From: Oscillospiraceae bacterium
GTDB lineage: Bacteria > Bacillota > Clostridia > Oscillospirales > CAG-272
NCBI GenBank assembly: GCA_015063795.1
Contig: SVTL01000017.1
Span: 1 to 39,892 of the forward strand
Length of the DNA: 39,892 bases
Direction of reading: 5' to 3'
Part shown: in pieces, positions 26,841 to 34,369 of the stretch
Layout: each line of letters opens with the position of its first letter
Numbering within the stretch: the first letter of the stretch is position 1
The notes under the pieces: model-generated
Seen by the model: only the letters and a program-made list of their open reading frames with translations
What the model was told of the DNA's origin: nothing
Databases searched by the model: none
Program-made: the position numbers and the translations under genes

Positions 26841-27416
26841 TTACAGATAGGCCTCGATCCGTCGGTAGCTTGCCGCATCCAGCTTCTTCGGATCGGGAAT
26901 GACGAACACGCTGCCGTCGATGTCGCTGATCAGCAGGCGCCCGTCCTCCAGGATGCGGATGTTGTTGAAGGGGTTGTTCATCAGAAACACGATGTGTCCG
27001 GCGCTGGTGTCCACGTCCCAGTAATAGAAGGAGAATTTCTCCTTGATGGAGTGGATCTTATGGATCTGGGGCGTGAAATATCGCTTGTCCAGCTCCTCGT
27101 GGAAGAGGACATTGGTCGCCTCATCAAAATCCGAGGCGCGGCGGATCATCCCCACCTCCTTCGCGCGGCTGGTCTTGCGTTTGGTGGGCTCTCTTACGGA
27201 AATGAATTCGTCGGGATTGGTGATGGGGAAGGCGCGCAGAAGCATCACGCGCTCATACACCTTTGTCTCTCCCTCATCGGTCAGCTCCAGCGAGATCAAG
27301 CCGCCCTCAGAGCGGAAAAAGCGTGCGTTTTCGGGGGTGAGGTCCACTGTCTTTTTCTGTTCGTCTAAGGTAAATTCCTCTTCCTCTTCAAACAGATCGA
27401 TCTTCTTCTCGGCCAT
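26841..27416 (-). CDS. DUF1854-family protein
   Basis: 191-residue soluble protein. The C-terminal ~100 residues match the DUF1854 pattern as I know it: RYFTPQIHKIHSI, then YYWDVDTSAGHIVFLM, DGRLLISDIDGSVFVIPD and LDAASYRRIEAYL. The acidic N-terminus (LFEEEEEFTLDEQKK) is variable. DUF1854 occurs next to or fused to ABC transporters and near cyanophycin genes in proteobacteria, so a role in substrate handling or gating is plausible, but no function is established. Start: the frame extends to a TTG at 27422, but GAGGAGG at the proper distance selects ATG 27416. It sits between the two half-transporters, 22 bp from one and 24 bp from the other. Confidence 0.88.
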   Translation of the reverse strand: MAEKKIDLFEEEEEFTLDEQKKTVDLTPENARFFRSEGGLISLELTDEGETKVYERVMLLRAFPITNPDEFISVREPTKRKTSRAKEVGMIRRASDFDEATNVLFHEELDKRYFTPQIHKIHSIKEKFSFYYWDVDTSAGHIVFLMNNPFNNIRILEDGRLLISDIDGSVFVIPDPKKLDAASYRRIEAYL

Positions 27417-27438
27417 AATCAAAACCTCCTCTTCCCGC

Positions 27439-29730
27439 TTACGAAGCGGTCAGAACGCGCTTCATCGCATCGCTCTGCAGTTTGTACAGCTTATAGTAGA
27501 TGCCCTTTTTCTCGATCAGCTCGGCATGGGTGCCGCCCTCGGCGATCTCGCCGTCATCGATGGCATACAGATAGTTGCAGTCCTTCAGCGTGGCCAGACG
27601 GTGGGCAATGGTGATGGTGGTCCGTCCCTCGATCAGCTTGCCCAGAGCCTCCTGGATCTGCTTTTCGGTCTCGGTATCCATGGCTGCGGTGGCCTCGTCA
27701 AGGATCAGCACGCTGGGCTCCAGCAGCAGCGCACGGGCGATGGACACGCGCTGCTTTTCACCGCCCGACAGCGAGCGGCTTCCCACGCCGACGATGGTCT
27801 CATACCCATCGGGCAGGGTGGTGATGAAGTCATGGGCGTTGGCCGCCTTGCACACGGCGATGATCTCCTCCATGGTCGCATCGGGCTTGGCATAGCGCAC
27901 GTTGTCGGCGATGGTCCCGCGGAACATGAAGATCTCCTGGGAAACGATGGCGATGTTTTTGCGCAGGCACTCGGTCTTGATGTCGCGGATGTTGTGCCCG
28001 TCGATGTACACCGCGCCGCTGATGCAGTCATACAGACGGCAGATCAGGTTGGCGATGGTGCTCTTGCCCGAGCCGGTGTGTCCCACCAGACCGATGTGGT
28101 CGCCGGCGTTGATCTTGAAGCTCATGTTCTTCAGGATCGGACGGTTGGCGGCATAGTGGAAGCAGACCTTGCGGAATTCGATGTCGCCCTTGATGCGTCC
28201 CACATCGACGGCATCGGTCGCATCGGTGATCTCGGGAACGGCGTCCACGATCTCAAACATGCGCTGGGCGGAGTTGATGGTATCGGTGAGCATGGAGGTG
28301 AAGTTGGTGAAGAAATTCAGCGGGCCGAAGATCATGCCGATGTAGCCGAAGAAGGTGGTGAATTCACCGTAGGTCATCGTTTCGTTCATGACCTCGAAGC
28401 CGCCCACGCCCCAGATCACCTGGCTGGAGATACCGATCAGCAGACCGATGATGGGGAAGATGGTCAGGCTGACGATGTTCAGATACAGGTTGGTCTCGTA
28501 TTTGATCTTGTTGTAGAGATTGAAGCGGTTGGCCTCGTCCACCTCTTTGGCGAAGGCCTTGACCACGCGGATGCCGGTCAGCGAGTCGCCCAGCATGGCG
28601 TTCATCGACGAGGAGGCGCGCCAGGCCTTGGTATGCGCCCGCCACAGCTTGGGCAGCATGGTCTTGAACATGATCACGATAATCGGCACGGGGATGAAGA
28701 CCAGCAGCGTCAGCTTCCAGTTGAGGCAGAAGAGCACGATGGCCAGACCGATGAAGTTCAGTCCGTTGACGATCAGGTTGGGAATGCCGTCGATGAAGAA
28801 GCTGCGGATCTTGTCGGCGTCGTAATTCACTCTCGTGATCAGACGTCCGGTCTGGGTGTTGTTGAAATAGGAAAGCGACAGCTTCTGCAAAGAGGCAAAG
28901 ATGTCCAGCTTCATATTCAGCGTCACACGGGTGGACATTTTGGCATTGGCGCGGTTCTGCACGATCTGAACGCCCACCGACAGCAGGCCGAGCGCGAAGA
29001 TCAGACCGATGCCCACCAACAGCCAGCCCTCCGTATGCAGGTCGCCGGTCGGGCTGATGATGCGGTCATACACAAACATACCGTTGATGATCGGGTTCAA
29101 AAGCGAGATGCCCGTGGTGAGGAACATCATGCAAAGAACGGTCACAAACTGAGGCATGTGGCCGCGGAAATACTTCAGCAGACGGCCGAAGATGGCGCCC
29201 TTGTTCAGACAGTGCTCGCAGATCTTGCGGTTCTGGTCGGTGTACCGTCGGCCGCACTTGGGGCACTTCTGGTTGAACTGCTCGAAAATGGGGTCATCGG
29301 AGAGGACATCCTCCCCCTTGGCCAGACGCTCATAGATATCAATGAAGGCAAACAGCTTTTTCTTGCGCGAGTTGGTGGAATAGGCGGCAATGACCGTCTT
29401 TTTTCCATCCTCTCCGCAGCGGAACAGAAGCCGGCAGGAGCTGACAAAATTGTCCACATACATCGAATCGATGTCGCTGCCCTCATAGCGCACAAAGCTC
29501 TCCTCGCCTGCATCATCGCCCCGCTCCTTCGCGGAATACGCCAGTCGGTACAGCACCTTTTGCCCGGCATCATAGGCCAAGACCGTTTCGCCGAAGCCGC
29601 CCTCGGTGTCCAGATCCAGATGCAGGCTCAGTCGGATCGTTTCCTCCTCCACGCCGTGGGCAGCAAAGGCCTTTCGGATCCTCTCGTCCCATTCGTCCAG
29701 CGGGAGCATTGCTCTCTCTTGATTGTCCAT
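27439..29730 (-). CDS. ABC half-transporter with N-terminal extra domain and zinc ribbon
   Basis: 763-residue partner of the 24603-26816 protein. Residues about 1-150 are an extra soluble domain (VLYRLAYSAKERG..VSSCRLLFRC..KKLFAFIDIYERL), followed by a zinc ribbon C156-PK-C159 and C171-EH-C174. Six transmembrane helices (about 185-480) precede the ATPase with Walker A GHTGSGKST, signature LSGGEKQR, Walker B VLILDEATAAMD and the H-loop His in TIAHRLAT. Both ATPase halves look catalytically complete, so the pair is not obviously a degenerate heterodimer. First gene of the cassette; AAAGGCGG precedes ATG 29730 and the promoter is at 29806-29834. Confidence 0.93.
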   Translation of the reverse strand: MDNQERAMLPLDEWDERIRKAFAAHGVEEETIRLSLHLDLDTEGGFGETVLAYDAGQKVLYRLAYSAKERGDDAGEESFVRYEGSDIDSMYVDNFVSSCRLLFRCGEDGKKTVIAAYSTNSRKKKLFAFIDIYERLAKGEDVLSDDPIFEQFNQKCPKCGRRYTDQNRKICEHCLNKGAIFGRLLKYFRGHMPQFVTVLCMMFLTTGISLLNPIINGMFVYDRIISPTGDLHTEGWLLVGIGLIFALGLLSVGVQIVQNRANAKMSTRVTLNMKLDIFASLQKLSLSYFNNTQTGRLITRVNYDADKIRSFFIDGIPNLIVNGLNFIGLAIVLFCLNWKLTLLVFIPVPIIVIMFKTMLPKLWRAHTKAWRASSSMNAMLGDSLTGIRVVKAFAKEVDEANRFNLYNKIKYETNLYLNIVSLTIFPIIGLLIGISSQVIWGVGGFEVMNETMTYGEFTTFFGYIGMIFGPLNFFTNFTSMLTDTINSAQRMFEIVDAVPEITDATDAVDVGRIKGDIEFRKVCFHYAANRPILKNMSFKINAGDHIGLVGHTGSGKSTIANLICRLYDCISGAVYIDGHNIRDIKTECLRKNIAIVSQEIFMFRGTIADNVRYAKPDATMEEIIAVCKAANAHDFITTLPDGYETIVGVGSRSLSGGEKQRVSIARALLLEPSVLILDEATAAMDTETEKQIQEALGKLIEGRTTITIAHRLATLKDCNYLYAIDDGEIAEGGTHAELIEKKGIYYKLYKLQSDAMKRVLTAS

Positions 29731-29805
29731 ACGTCGAACCGCCTTTCTTGTCGGAAGTTGCCTTCCCTATCGGGTTTATCGAAGATGTTGACTGGTTTTT
29801 TGTGT

Positions 29806-29834
29806 ATTTTAGCCCAAAAAGCCCGGCTTGGCAA
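29806..29834 (-). promoter_or_regulatory. Promoter of the ABC-DUF1854-ABC cassette
   Basis: Minus strand: TTGCCA (29829-29834), 17 bp, TAAAAT (29806-29811). Leader about 70 nt. The 338-bp gap 29731-30068 holds this promoter and the divergent one at 29999; otherwise I see no feature in it. Confidence 0.7.
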
Positions 29835-29998
29835 CCCTTTCGGGGGAATTTCTCAAATTTTGTCATTTTTGTTAACGATCGGCCTCTCCGCTTGGCCATT
29901 TTTGCCAAAAACAGGCGGAAATTTGTCTTTTCGCTGCCTTTCGCCGATGCACACGGAACTTTCTCCCAAAACAGCCGTCCGAAAATGCGGAAAAGCTC

Positions 29999-30027
29999 TT
30001 GAATTCCCGTTTCCTTTATGATAAAAT
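29999..30027 (+). promoter_or_regulatory. Promoter of the 111-aa protein gene
   Basis: TTGAAT (29999-30004), 17 bp, TAAAAT (30022-30027), 41 bp before ATG 30069. Confidence 0.7.
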
Positions 30028-30068
30028 GAAAGAAAACCGACCGAAAAACACGCTGTCACGGAGAGACT

Positions 30069-30404
30069 ATGTTCAAGAACATCAAGAACCTTTTCAAGAG
30101 CAAAAACGAAAATTCCCGCGCCTTCCGCATGGAAATGGCCGAAAAGATCAGCAACAAGATCATCAAATACACCGCCGAGCGGGTGGACGATGTGGAGCTG
30201 GTCATCGGGCGCGAGGGCTCCATCAGCCTGCGGAACGGGCAGATCATCGTCCTCTCCGGCGGCAACATCGTCATGCGGACCAATGTGGAGGATATGCACG
30301 CCTCCGAGCTGCTCTCGCTTGACGGCGTGATCATCACCGCCCCCGATCTGGAGCAGGGCGGCAAGGAACGCACCATCATCGCTTATTATAAATACTTCCG
30401 CTAA
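30069..30404 (+). CDS. Unknown small cytoplasmic protein, 111 aa
   Basis: Not recognised. A basic N-terminus (MFKNIKNLFKSKNENSRAF) is followed by an amphipathic helix (RMEMAEKISNKIIKYTAERV) and a beta-rich half with regularly alternating hydrophobic residues (DVELVIGREGSISLRNGQIIVLSGGNIVMR). The basic helix could associate with the inner face of the membrane. GGAG before ATG 30069 is an acceptable ribosome site. It is followed by 84 bp with hairpins and then the glycosyltransferase operon. Confidence 0.75.
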   Translation: MFKNIKNLFKSKNENSRAFRMEMAEKISNKIIKYTAERVDDVELVIGREGSISLRNGQIIVLSGGNIVMRTNVEDMHASELLSLDGVIITAPDLEQGGKERTIIAYYKYFR

Positions 30405-30488
30405 AGACTTTTTCATTTTCTTCGCGGACCGTTCTGCGGTCTGTCGTCCGTCTTTTGCCTGCGGGCGAAGACAGAAAGGAGCCGTCTT

Positions 30489-31202
30489 ATGTCAAATGCC
30501 GTATCAAGCACCGTCATCCTCATTCCCGCCTATAAGCCGACCGATGCCCTGCTCACACTGTTGAAAACGCTGCACGGCATGGGCTTTTCCGTTGTCTGCA
30601 TCGACGACGGCAGCGGCCCCGCCTTTGACCGCATCTTTGAGCAGGCCGCTCAGACAGCCGACGTGCTCCGCTATCCTCTCAACAAGGGCAAGGGCGGCGC
30701 ATTGAAGCTCGGCATCCGCCACATCGCCGAAAGCGAAGCCTACCGCTCCTTCCGCGCCATCGTCACCGCCGACGCCGACGGCCAGCACACGCCCAAGGAC
30801 ATCCTCCGCGTGGCTGAGACCATGGAGAAAACAGACGGTCTGGTGCTGGGTGTCCGCCGCTTCACCGGCAAGGTCCCCCTCCGCTCCCGCTTCGGCAACA
30901 GTCTGACGGTGGGCGTGTTCGCGCTCGCCTCGGGCAAACGTCTCTCGGACACGCAGACCGGCCTCCGCGCCTTCTCGATTGAAAAAGCACCGCTTTACGC
31001 CTCGATCGGCGGCGAGCGGTATGAATACGAGATGAATGTCCTCTTCGCGGCGGTGGAGAACAGGATCCCCATCACCGAGGTGGACATCGAAACGGTCTAC
31101 GAAAACGACAACAAGGGCTCTCACTTTCATGCCATCCGCGATTCGTTCCGCATCTACCGCTGTATTTTCAGCAAAAAAAGCAGAAAGGACAACGCCCGAT
31201 GA
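30489..31202 (+). CDS. Glycosyltransferase family 2, polyprenyl-phosphate-sugar synthase-like
   Basis: 237-residue GT-A fold enzyme. It starts with VILIPAYKPT, has the nucleotide-sugar site IDDGSG (38-43), the conserved NKGKGGALKLGI block (65-76) and the metal-binding DxD as D95-A-D97 in TADADGQH. The length and the late segment GNSLTVGVFALASGKRLSDTQTGLRAF match DPM1/GtrB-type enzymes that load a sugar onto a lipid carrier, but no C-terminal membrane helices are present. AAAGGAG supports ATG 30489. Its stop overlaps the next start by 4 bp (ATGA), so it is coupled to the phosphodiester glycosidase. Confidence 0.92.
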   Translation: MSNAVSSTVILIPAYKPTDALLTLLKTLHGMGFSVVCIDDGSGPAFDRIFEQAAQTADVLRYPLNKGKGGALKLGIRHIAESEAYRSFRAIVTADADGQHTPKDILRVAETMEKTDGLVLGVRRFTGKVPLRSRFGNSLTVGVFALASGKRLSDTQTGLRAFSIEKAPLYASIGGERYEYEMNVLFAAVENRIPITEVDIETVYENDNKGSHFHAIRDSFRIYRCIFSKKSRKDNAR

Positions 31203-32371
31203 ACGAAGCCCCCACACCGCGCAAGCGTCTTCCCCTCGCCGCGGTGATCACCGCCGACATCCTTGTGTTTGCCTTGTCCCTGTCGGTGTTTTGTTATTTT
31301 CACCACATCCGCGAGCTCTGGTTTTCGCCCGACGATGCGCCGGCGGTCATGACGCCCGTGGAAACGGTCGCCCCCGGGCAGACACCCGAGCAAATCCCCT
31401 CCGAGCAGCCTCGGCCCACCGATTTTTCCTCTACGCTCCCCGCCGTTTTTTCAAGCGCGGACACCCCCTTTCTCAGCGAGGACAACCTTGAGATCCAGCG
31501 GTATCTGAACGAGCATTCCCTCCCCGTGCCCAACGACGACGATCTCACCTTCGACAGCAAGAGCTATGTGGGGCTTTATCACAGCCGGGACATCTACCTG
31601 ACCGCCTCCAAGATCCACATGCCGATCCGATACAACAACAAGGATTACCATGTGGCCTTCTACCTGTACGACGTTTACATCAGGCACATCGAAAACCTGT
31701 TCACAGCGGCCGTTGAGGGCGAGCGCATCCCCATCGGGGAGCTGGCGCTGACCTCTTACCAAATCACGGGCGAGCAGGGGCAGAGCTTCATCACCTCCCC
31801 CGCGGTGCTGGCGGTCAACGGCGACTACCTCGGCAACAGCAATCTGGTGAAATTTGCCGTCCGCAACGGACAGCTTCTCCGCGCAGAGGAGGACGTGGGC
31901 GCCGATCTCTGCATCCTCTATTCCGACGGCACGGTGGAAACGCTCGCCGCCAAGTCCTTTCACGCCGAGCGGGTTCTGGCCAAAAAGCCCTATCAGATCT
32001 GGGAATTCGGTCCTGCTCTGTTGGACAGCGAGGGCAACGCCTTTGCCTCCTACGATCCCTCCCACTACGGTGCCAACGTGCTGACCAACCGCCACCCCCG
32101 TACCGCCTTCGGCTATTATGAGCCGGGGCACTACTGCTTCGTTGTGGCCGACGGACGGAGCGAGCAGTCGGACGGGCTCCGCATCTCGCAGCTGGCCGGA
32201 CTGATGGACGCGCTGGACTGCCCCATCGCCTATAATCTGGACGGCGGAGACAGCGCCCAGTCGCTGTTCAACGGCAACGCCCACCGCACCGACGAGGACC
32301 GCGCGGAAAGCGGAGACAGCCAGCGCCGTCTGTATGACATCATCTGCATCGGGGAGGTTAGCCTGTCATGA
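31199..32371 (+). CDS. Membrane-anchored phosphodiester glycosidase (NAGPA/DUF2233 family)
   Basis: 390-residue protein with a cytoplasmic N-terminus, one transmembrane helix (about 13-35), a Pro/Thr-rich stalk (about 45-90), and an exported domain. The C-terminal ~190 residues show the NAGPA pattern: AVNGDYLG, the RHPRTAFGYYEPGHYCFVVADGR region, and YNLDGGDSAQSLFNG near the end. The family hydrolyses sugar-phosphodiester bonds, including those in cell-wall polymers and in human uncovering enzyme. With a glycosyltransferase and a small membrane protein in one coupled operon, a role in making or trimming a wall polysaccharide is a reasonable inference. Confidence 0.92.
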   Translation: MNEAPTPRKRLPLAAVITADILVFALSLSVFCYFHHIRELWFSPDDAPAVMTPVETVAPGQTPEQIPSEQPRPTDFSSTLPAVFSSADTPFLSEDNLEIQRYLNEHSLPVPNDDDLTFDSKSYVGLYHSRDIYLTASKIHMPIRYNNKDYHVAFYLYDVYIRHIENLFTAAVEGERIPIGELALTSYQITGEQGQSFITSPAVLAVNGDYLGNSNLVKFAVRNGQLLRAEEDVGADLCILYSDGTVETLAAKSFHAERVLAKKPYQIWEFGPALLDSEGNAFASYDPSHYGANVLTNRHPRTAFGYYEPGHYCFVVADGRSEQSDGLRISQLAGLMDALDCPIAYNLDGGDSAQSLFNGNAHRTDEDRAESGDSQRRLYDIICIGEVSLS

Positions 32372-32574
32372 AAAACATGCTCTCGATTCTAAAGGGGCTG
32401 CTTCCTCACGCCGTTCTGATCCTGTCGCTGATGATGATCACCTTTTACATCACCGATCAGTTCAACCGCCCCATGGCCTTCATCAACAACGACATCACCA
32501 AAGCGCTCCTCTTCCTGCTGTCGCTGCTGGCCATCGTCCAGTCGGTGTACATGATCCGCCAAAACCGAAAGTAA
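32368..32574 (+). CDS. Small two-helix membrane protein, 68 aa
   Basis: 68 residues with two hydrophobic helices (about 9-28 and 44-62) linked by a short polar loop (TDQFNRPMAFINNDITKA) and a basic C-terminus (RQNRK). No family is recognised. Its ATG overlaps the stop of the phosphodiester glycosidase by 4 bp, with GGGGAGG about 13 bp upstream, so it is part of the same operon. The hairpin element starts 4 bp past its stop. Confidence 0.8.
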   Translation: MKNMLSILKGLLPHAVLILSLMMITFYITDQFNRPMAFINNDITKALLFLLSLLAIVQSVYMIRQNRK

Positions 32575-32577
32575 AAC

Positions 32578-32955
32578 AAAAAGGACTCCTGAGGCACACT
32601 CCGTAAGGAAGTGTGCCTCAATGATATCCGTTCCTCTGCGGAACGGGTGATATACCTTTGGTATGATATCGCTCTGCGAGCGATGATATATGCCTTCGGC
32701 ATATTAAGGAACGGATATTATATCATATTTTCACGAAGGGAAAATATATCATGCGGCGAAGCCGTATATCATATCTCGTCAGAGATATATCATTCTTTAC
32801 GCACCGAAAAAGAAATATTATTTTCGGCAAGTATTTACCTTTCTCAAATTATGTAACCCACTATGACACTTTCAGTTCTGGAAAGTGTCATTTCTATTTA
32901 TATTGAAAAACGGAGACAACTTCTTTACGAAGTGTCTCCGTTGTGAGTCCTTTTT
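32578..32955. repeat. MITE-like element bounded by 11-bp inverted repeats, packed with hairpins
   Basis: AAAAAGGACTC (32578-32588) and GAGTCCTTTTT (32945-32955) are exact reverse complements. Between them lie a 10-bp hairpin (32590-32620), the mini-hairpin array (32621-32793), hairpins CCGAAAA/TTTTCGG (32803-32827), ATGACACTTTC/GAAAGTGTCAT (32862-32890), and CGGAGACA/TGTCTCCG (32911-32940). No ORF with a ribosome site is present. I see no clear target-site duplication. The last hairpin followed by T6 (32951-32956) can also serve as a plus-strand terminator. Confidence 0.6.
32621..32793. repeat. Mini-hairpin array with ATGATAT linkers that switch to ATATCAT halfway
   Basis: Left half: linkers ATGATAT at 32621, GTGATAT at 32647, ATGATAT at 32663 and 32683, separating palindromes CCGTTCC/GGAACGG, ACC/GGT, CGCTC/GAGCG and ATGCC/GGCAT. 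Right half: the linker is the reverse complement ATATCAT at 32720, 32746, 32766 and 32787, separating ATTTTC/GAAAAT, GCGGC/GCCGT and ATCTC/GAGAT. GATATCCGTTCC (32623-32634) is also echoed inverted by GGAACGGATAT (32708-32718). The array is thus a large imperfect palindrome. Confidence 0.9.
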
Positions 32956-33084
32956 TCATTATGGTATGCGGCAGATCTCTTCGCGTCCGCGCAGCGGCAT
33001 ATCGCTTCTGTAAAAACAGCGGGAGCAAGCCCCGCCTTATGCCCCGCAGCGGCATTTCGCGCGCCCGAATGCCCTTTGCCAACC

Positions 33085-33569
33085 TTGGAAATTCGCGGTC
33101 TTTCGCCTTGGCGAAAGCGGTGTCGCTCCGACACCGAGCGAATTTGGAGTGGCCGTCGCTTCAGTAACGACCGCCTGTGAGACATAATACGTCTTTCGAC
33201 ACCATCTTGCTTGGAAATTCGCGGTCTTTCGCCTTGGCGAAAGCGGTGTCGCTCCGACACCGAGCGAATTTGGAGCGGCCGTCGCTTCAGTAACGACCAC
33301 CTGTGAGACATAACACGTCTTTCGACACCATCTTGCTTGGAAATTCGCGGTCTTTCGCCTTGGCGAAAGCGGTGTCGCTCCGACACCGAGCGAATTTGGA
33401 GCGGCCGTCGGTTCAGTAACGACCACCTGTTATACATAATACGTCTTTCGACACCATCTTGCTTGGAAATTCGCGGTCTTTCGCCTTGGCGAAAGCGGTG
33501 TCGCTCCGACACCGAGCGAATTTGGAGTGGCCGTCGCTTCAGTAACGACCACCTGTGAGACATAATACG
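33085..33569. repeat. Tandem repeat, 126-bp period, 3.85 copies, three-way-junction core
   Basis: Copies begin at 33085, 33211, 33337 and 33463; the last stops at 33569 inside the next gene. In copy 2 the core pairs as P1 AAATTCGC (33215-33222) with GCGAATTT (33264-33271), P2 CTTTCGCC/GGCGAAAG (33226-33243) and P3 GGTGTCG-CTC-CGACACC (33245-33261), a closed three-way junction. A fourth small stem GTCG/CGAC follows. Copies differ at only a few positions. The period is exactly 42 codons, so minus-strand frames stay open through the array. The 128 bp before it (32957-33084) hold nothing I recognise. Confidence 0.93.
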
Positions 33570-34327
33570 GCCACCCCGATCAGCTCCCGCACATAAAACG
33601 TGGGCAGGGCAAACACACCGGTGGGAACATTCACCGCACGCGCATCCAGCCCGGCCTTGGCCGCATACACCGCGGCGCGGAACTGATGAAAGCCGTTGGT
33701 CACCACCGCCACGTCCGGGCTCAGCCCCTTTTCTCTCAGAATCGCCGCCGAAAAACGCAGGTTTTCCACCGTGTTTTTCGACCGATCCTCCATCAGCACA
33801 CGATCGGGGGAGATCCCCTTTTCGCCGGTCAGATAGCGGTACATGGCCAGCGCCTCGGGAATGTCCTCGCCCTCGCCCTGACCGCCGGAAACAATGCAGA
33901 CAGCGGACGGATTGCCGTCCAGATAAGCAGCGGCAATGTCCAGCCGCTCGATCAGCATTCCGCTGGGACGCTCCCCGTTCACCTTGCAGCCCAGCACGAT
34001 CACCGTCTCGCCGCCGATCGGCGCACGAAAGGCATACATGACCAGCAAAACACCCACGATCAGCGCATACAGCACAAACAGCGCGCAGAGCACACAGACC
34101 GTCCGCATCAGCACCCGACCGCCCCTGCGCTTCGCCAAAGCCGACACAAGCTTCTTCCCGACGGGATAGAACAGCGCGGCTAGCACGATCAAAAAGGAAA
34201 GCATCAGCCCCGCGATCGTTCCCACATTGAACACAAAGGACACGGCGGGCAAAAAGAGCACGAAAAGGCAAAGCCCCGCGCCGCCCAAGATCAGACGCAC
34301 CGTTCTTTCTCTTTTTTGGCTTTTCAT
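33539..34327 (-). CDS. YdcF/SanA/ElyC-like DUF218 membrane protein
   Basis: 262-residue protein with three hydrophobic segments in the first ~105 residues, then a DUF218 domain: GETVIVLGCKVNGERPSGML, a Ser/Gly turn CIVSGGQGEGEDIPEA, VLMEDRSKNTVEN and VVTNGFHQFRAAVYA. Family members are linked to envelope integrity and undecaprenyl-phosphate or polysaccharide metabolism. GGAGGAG precedes ATG 34327. The last ten codons (VLCLTGGRY and stop) lie inside the final 126-bp repeat copy, so the repeat has supplied or replaced the native 3' end. It is 42 bp after the glycosidase-amidase gene and probably shares its transcript. Confidence 0.9.
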   Translation of the reverse strand: MKSQKRERTVRLILGGAGLCLFVLFLPAVSFVFNVGTIAGLMLSFLIVLAALFYPVGKKLVSALAKRRGGRVLMRTVCVLCALFVLYALIVGVLLVMYAFRAPIGGETVIVLGCKVNGERPSGMLIERLDIAAAYLDGNPSAVCIVSGGQGEGEDIPEALAMYRYLTGEKGISPDRVLMEDRSKNTVENLRFSAAILREKGLSPDVAVVTNGFHQFRAAVYAAKAGLDARAVNVPTGVFALPTFYVRELIGVAVLCLTGGRY

Positions 34328-34369
34328 CCGTCTCCTCCCTGTTTTTCCTCGCTTTTCCCTCTCACCCCG

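Noticed and set aside
33085-33569. CRISPR array
   Set aside because: The units are contiguous and nearly identical over 126 bp with no unique spacers, and no cas genes are present.
32925-34271. 448-codon minus-strand frame through the 126-bp repeats
   Set aside because: It begins out of frame inside the YdcF-like gene and stays open only because the repeat period is divisible by three; no ribosome site, repetitive Arg-rich product.
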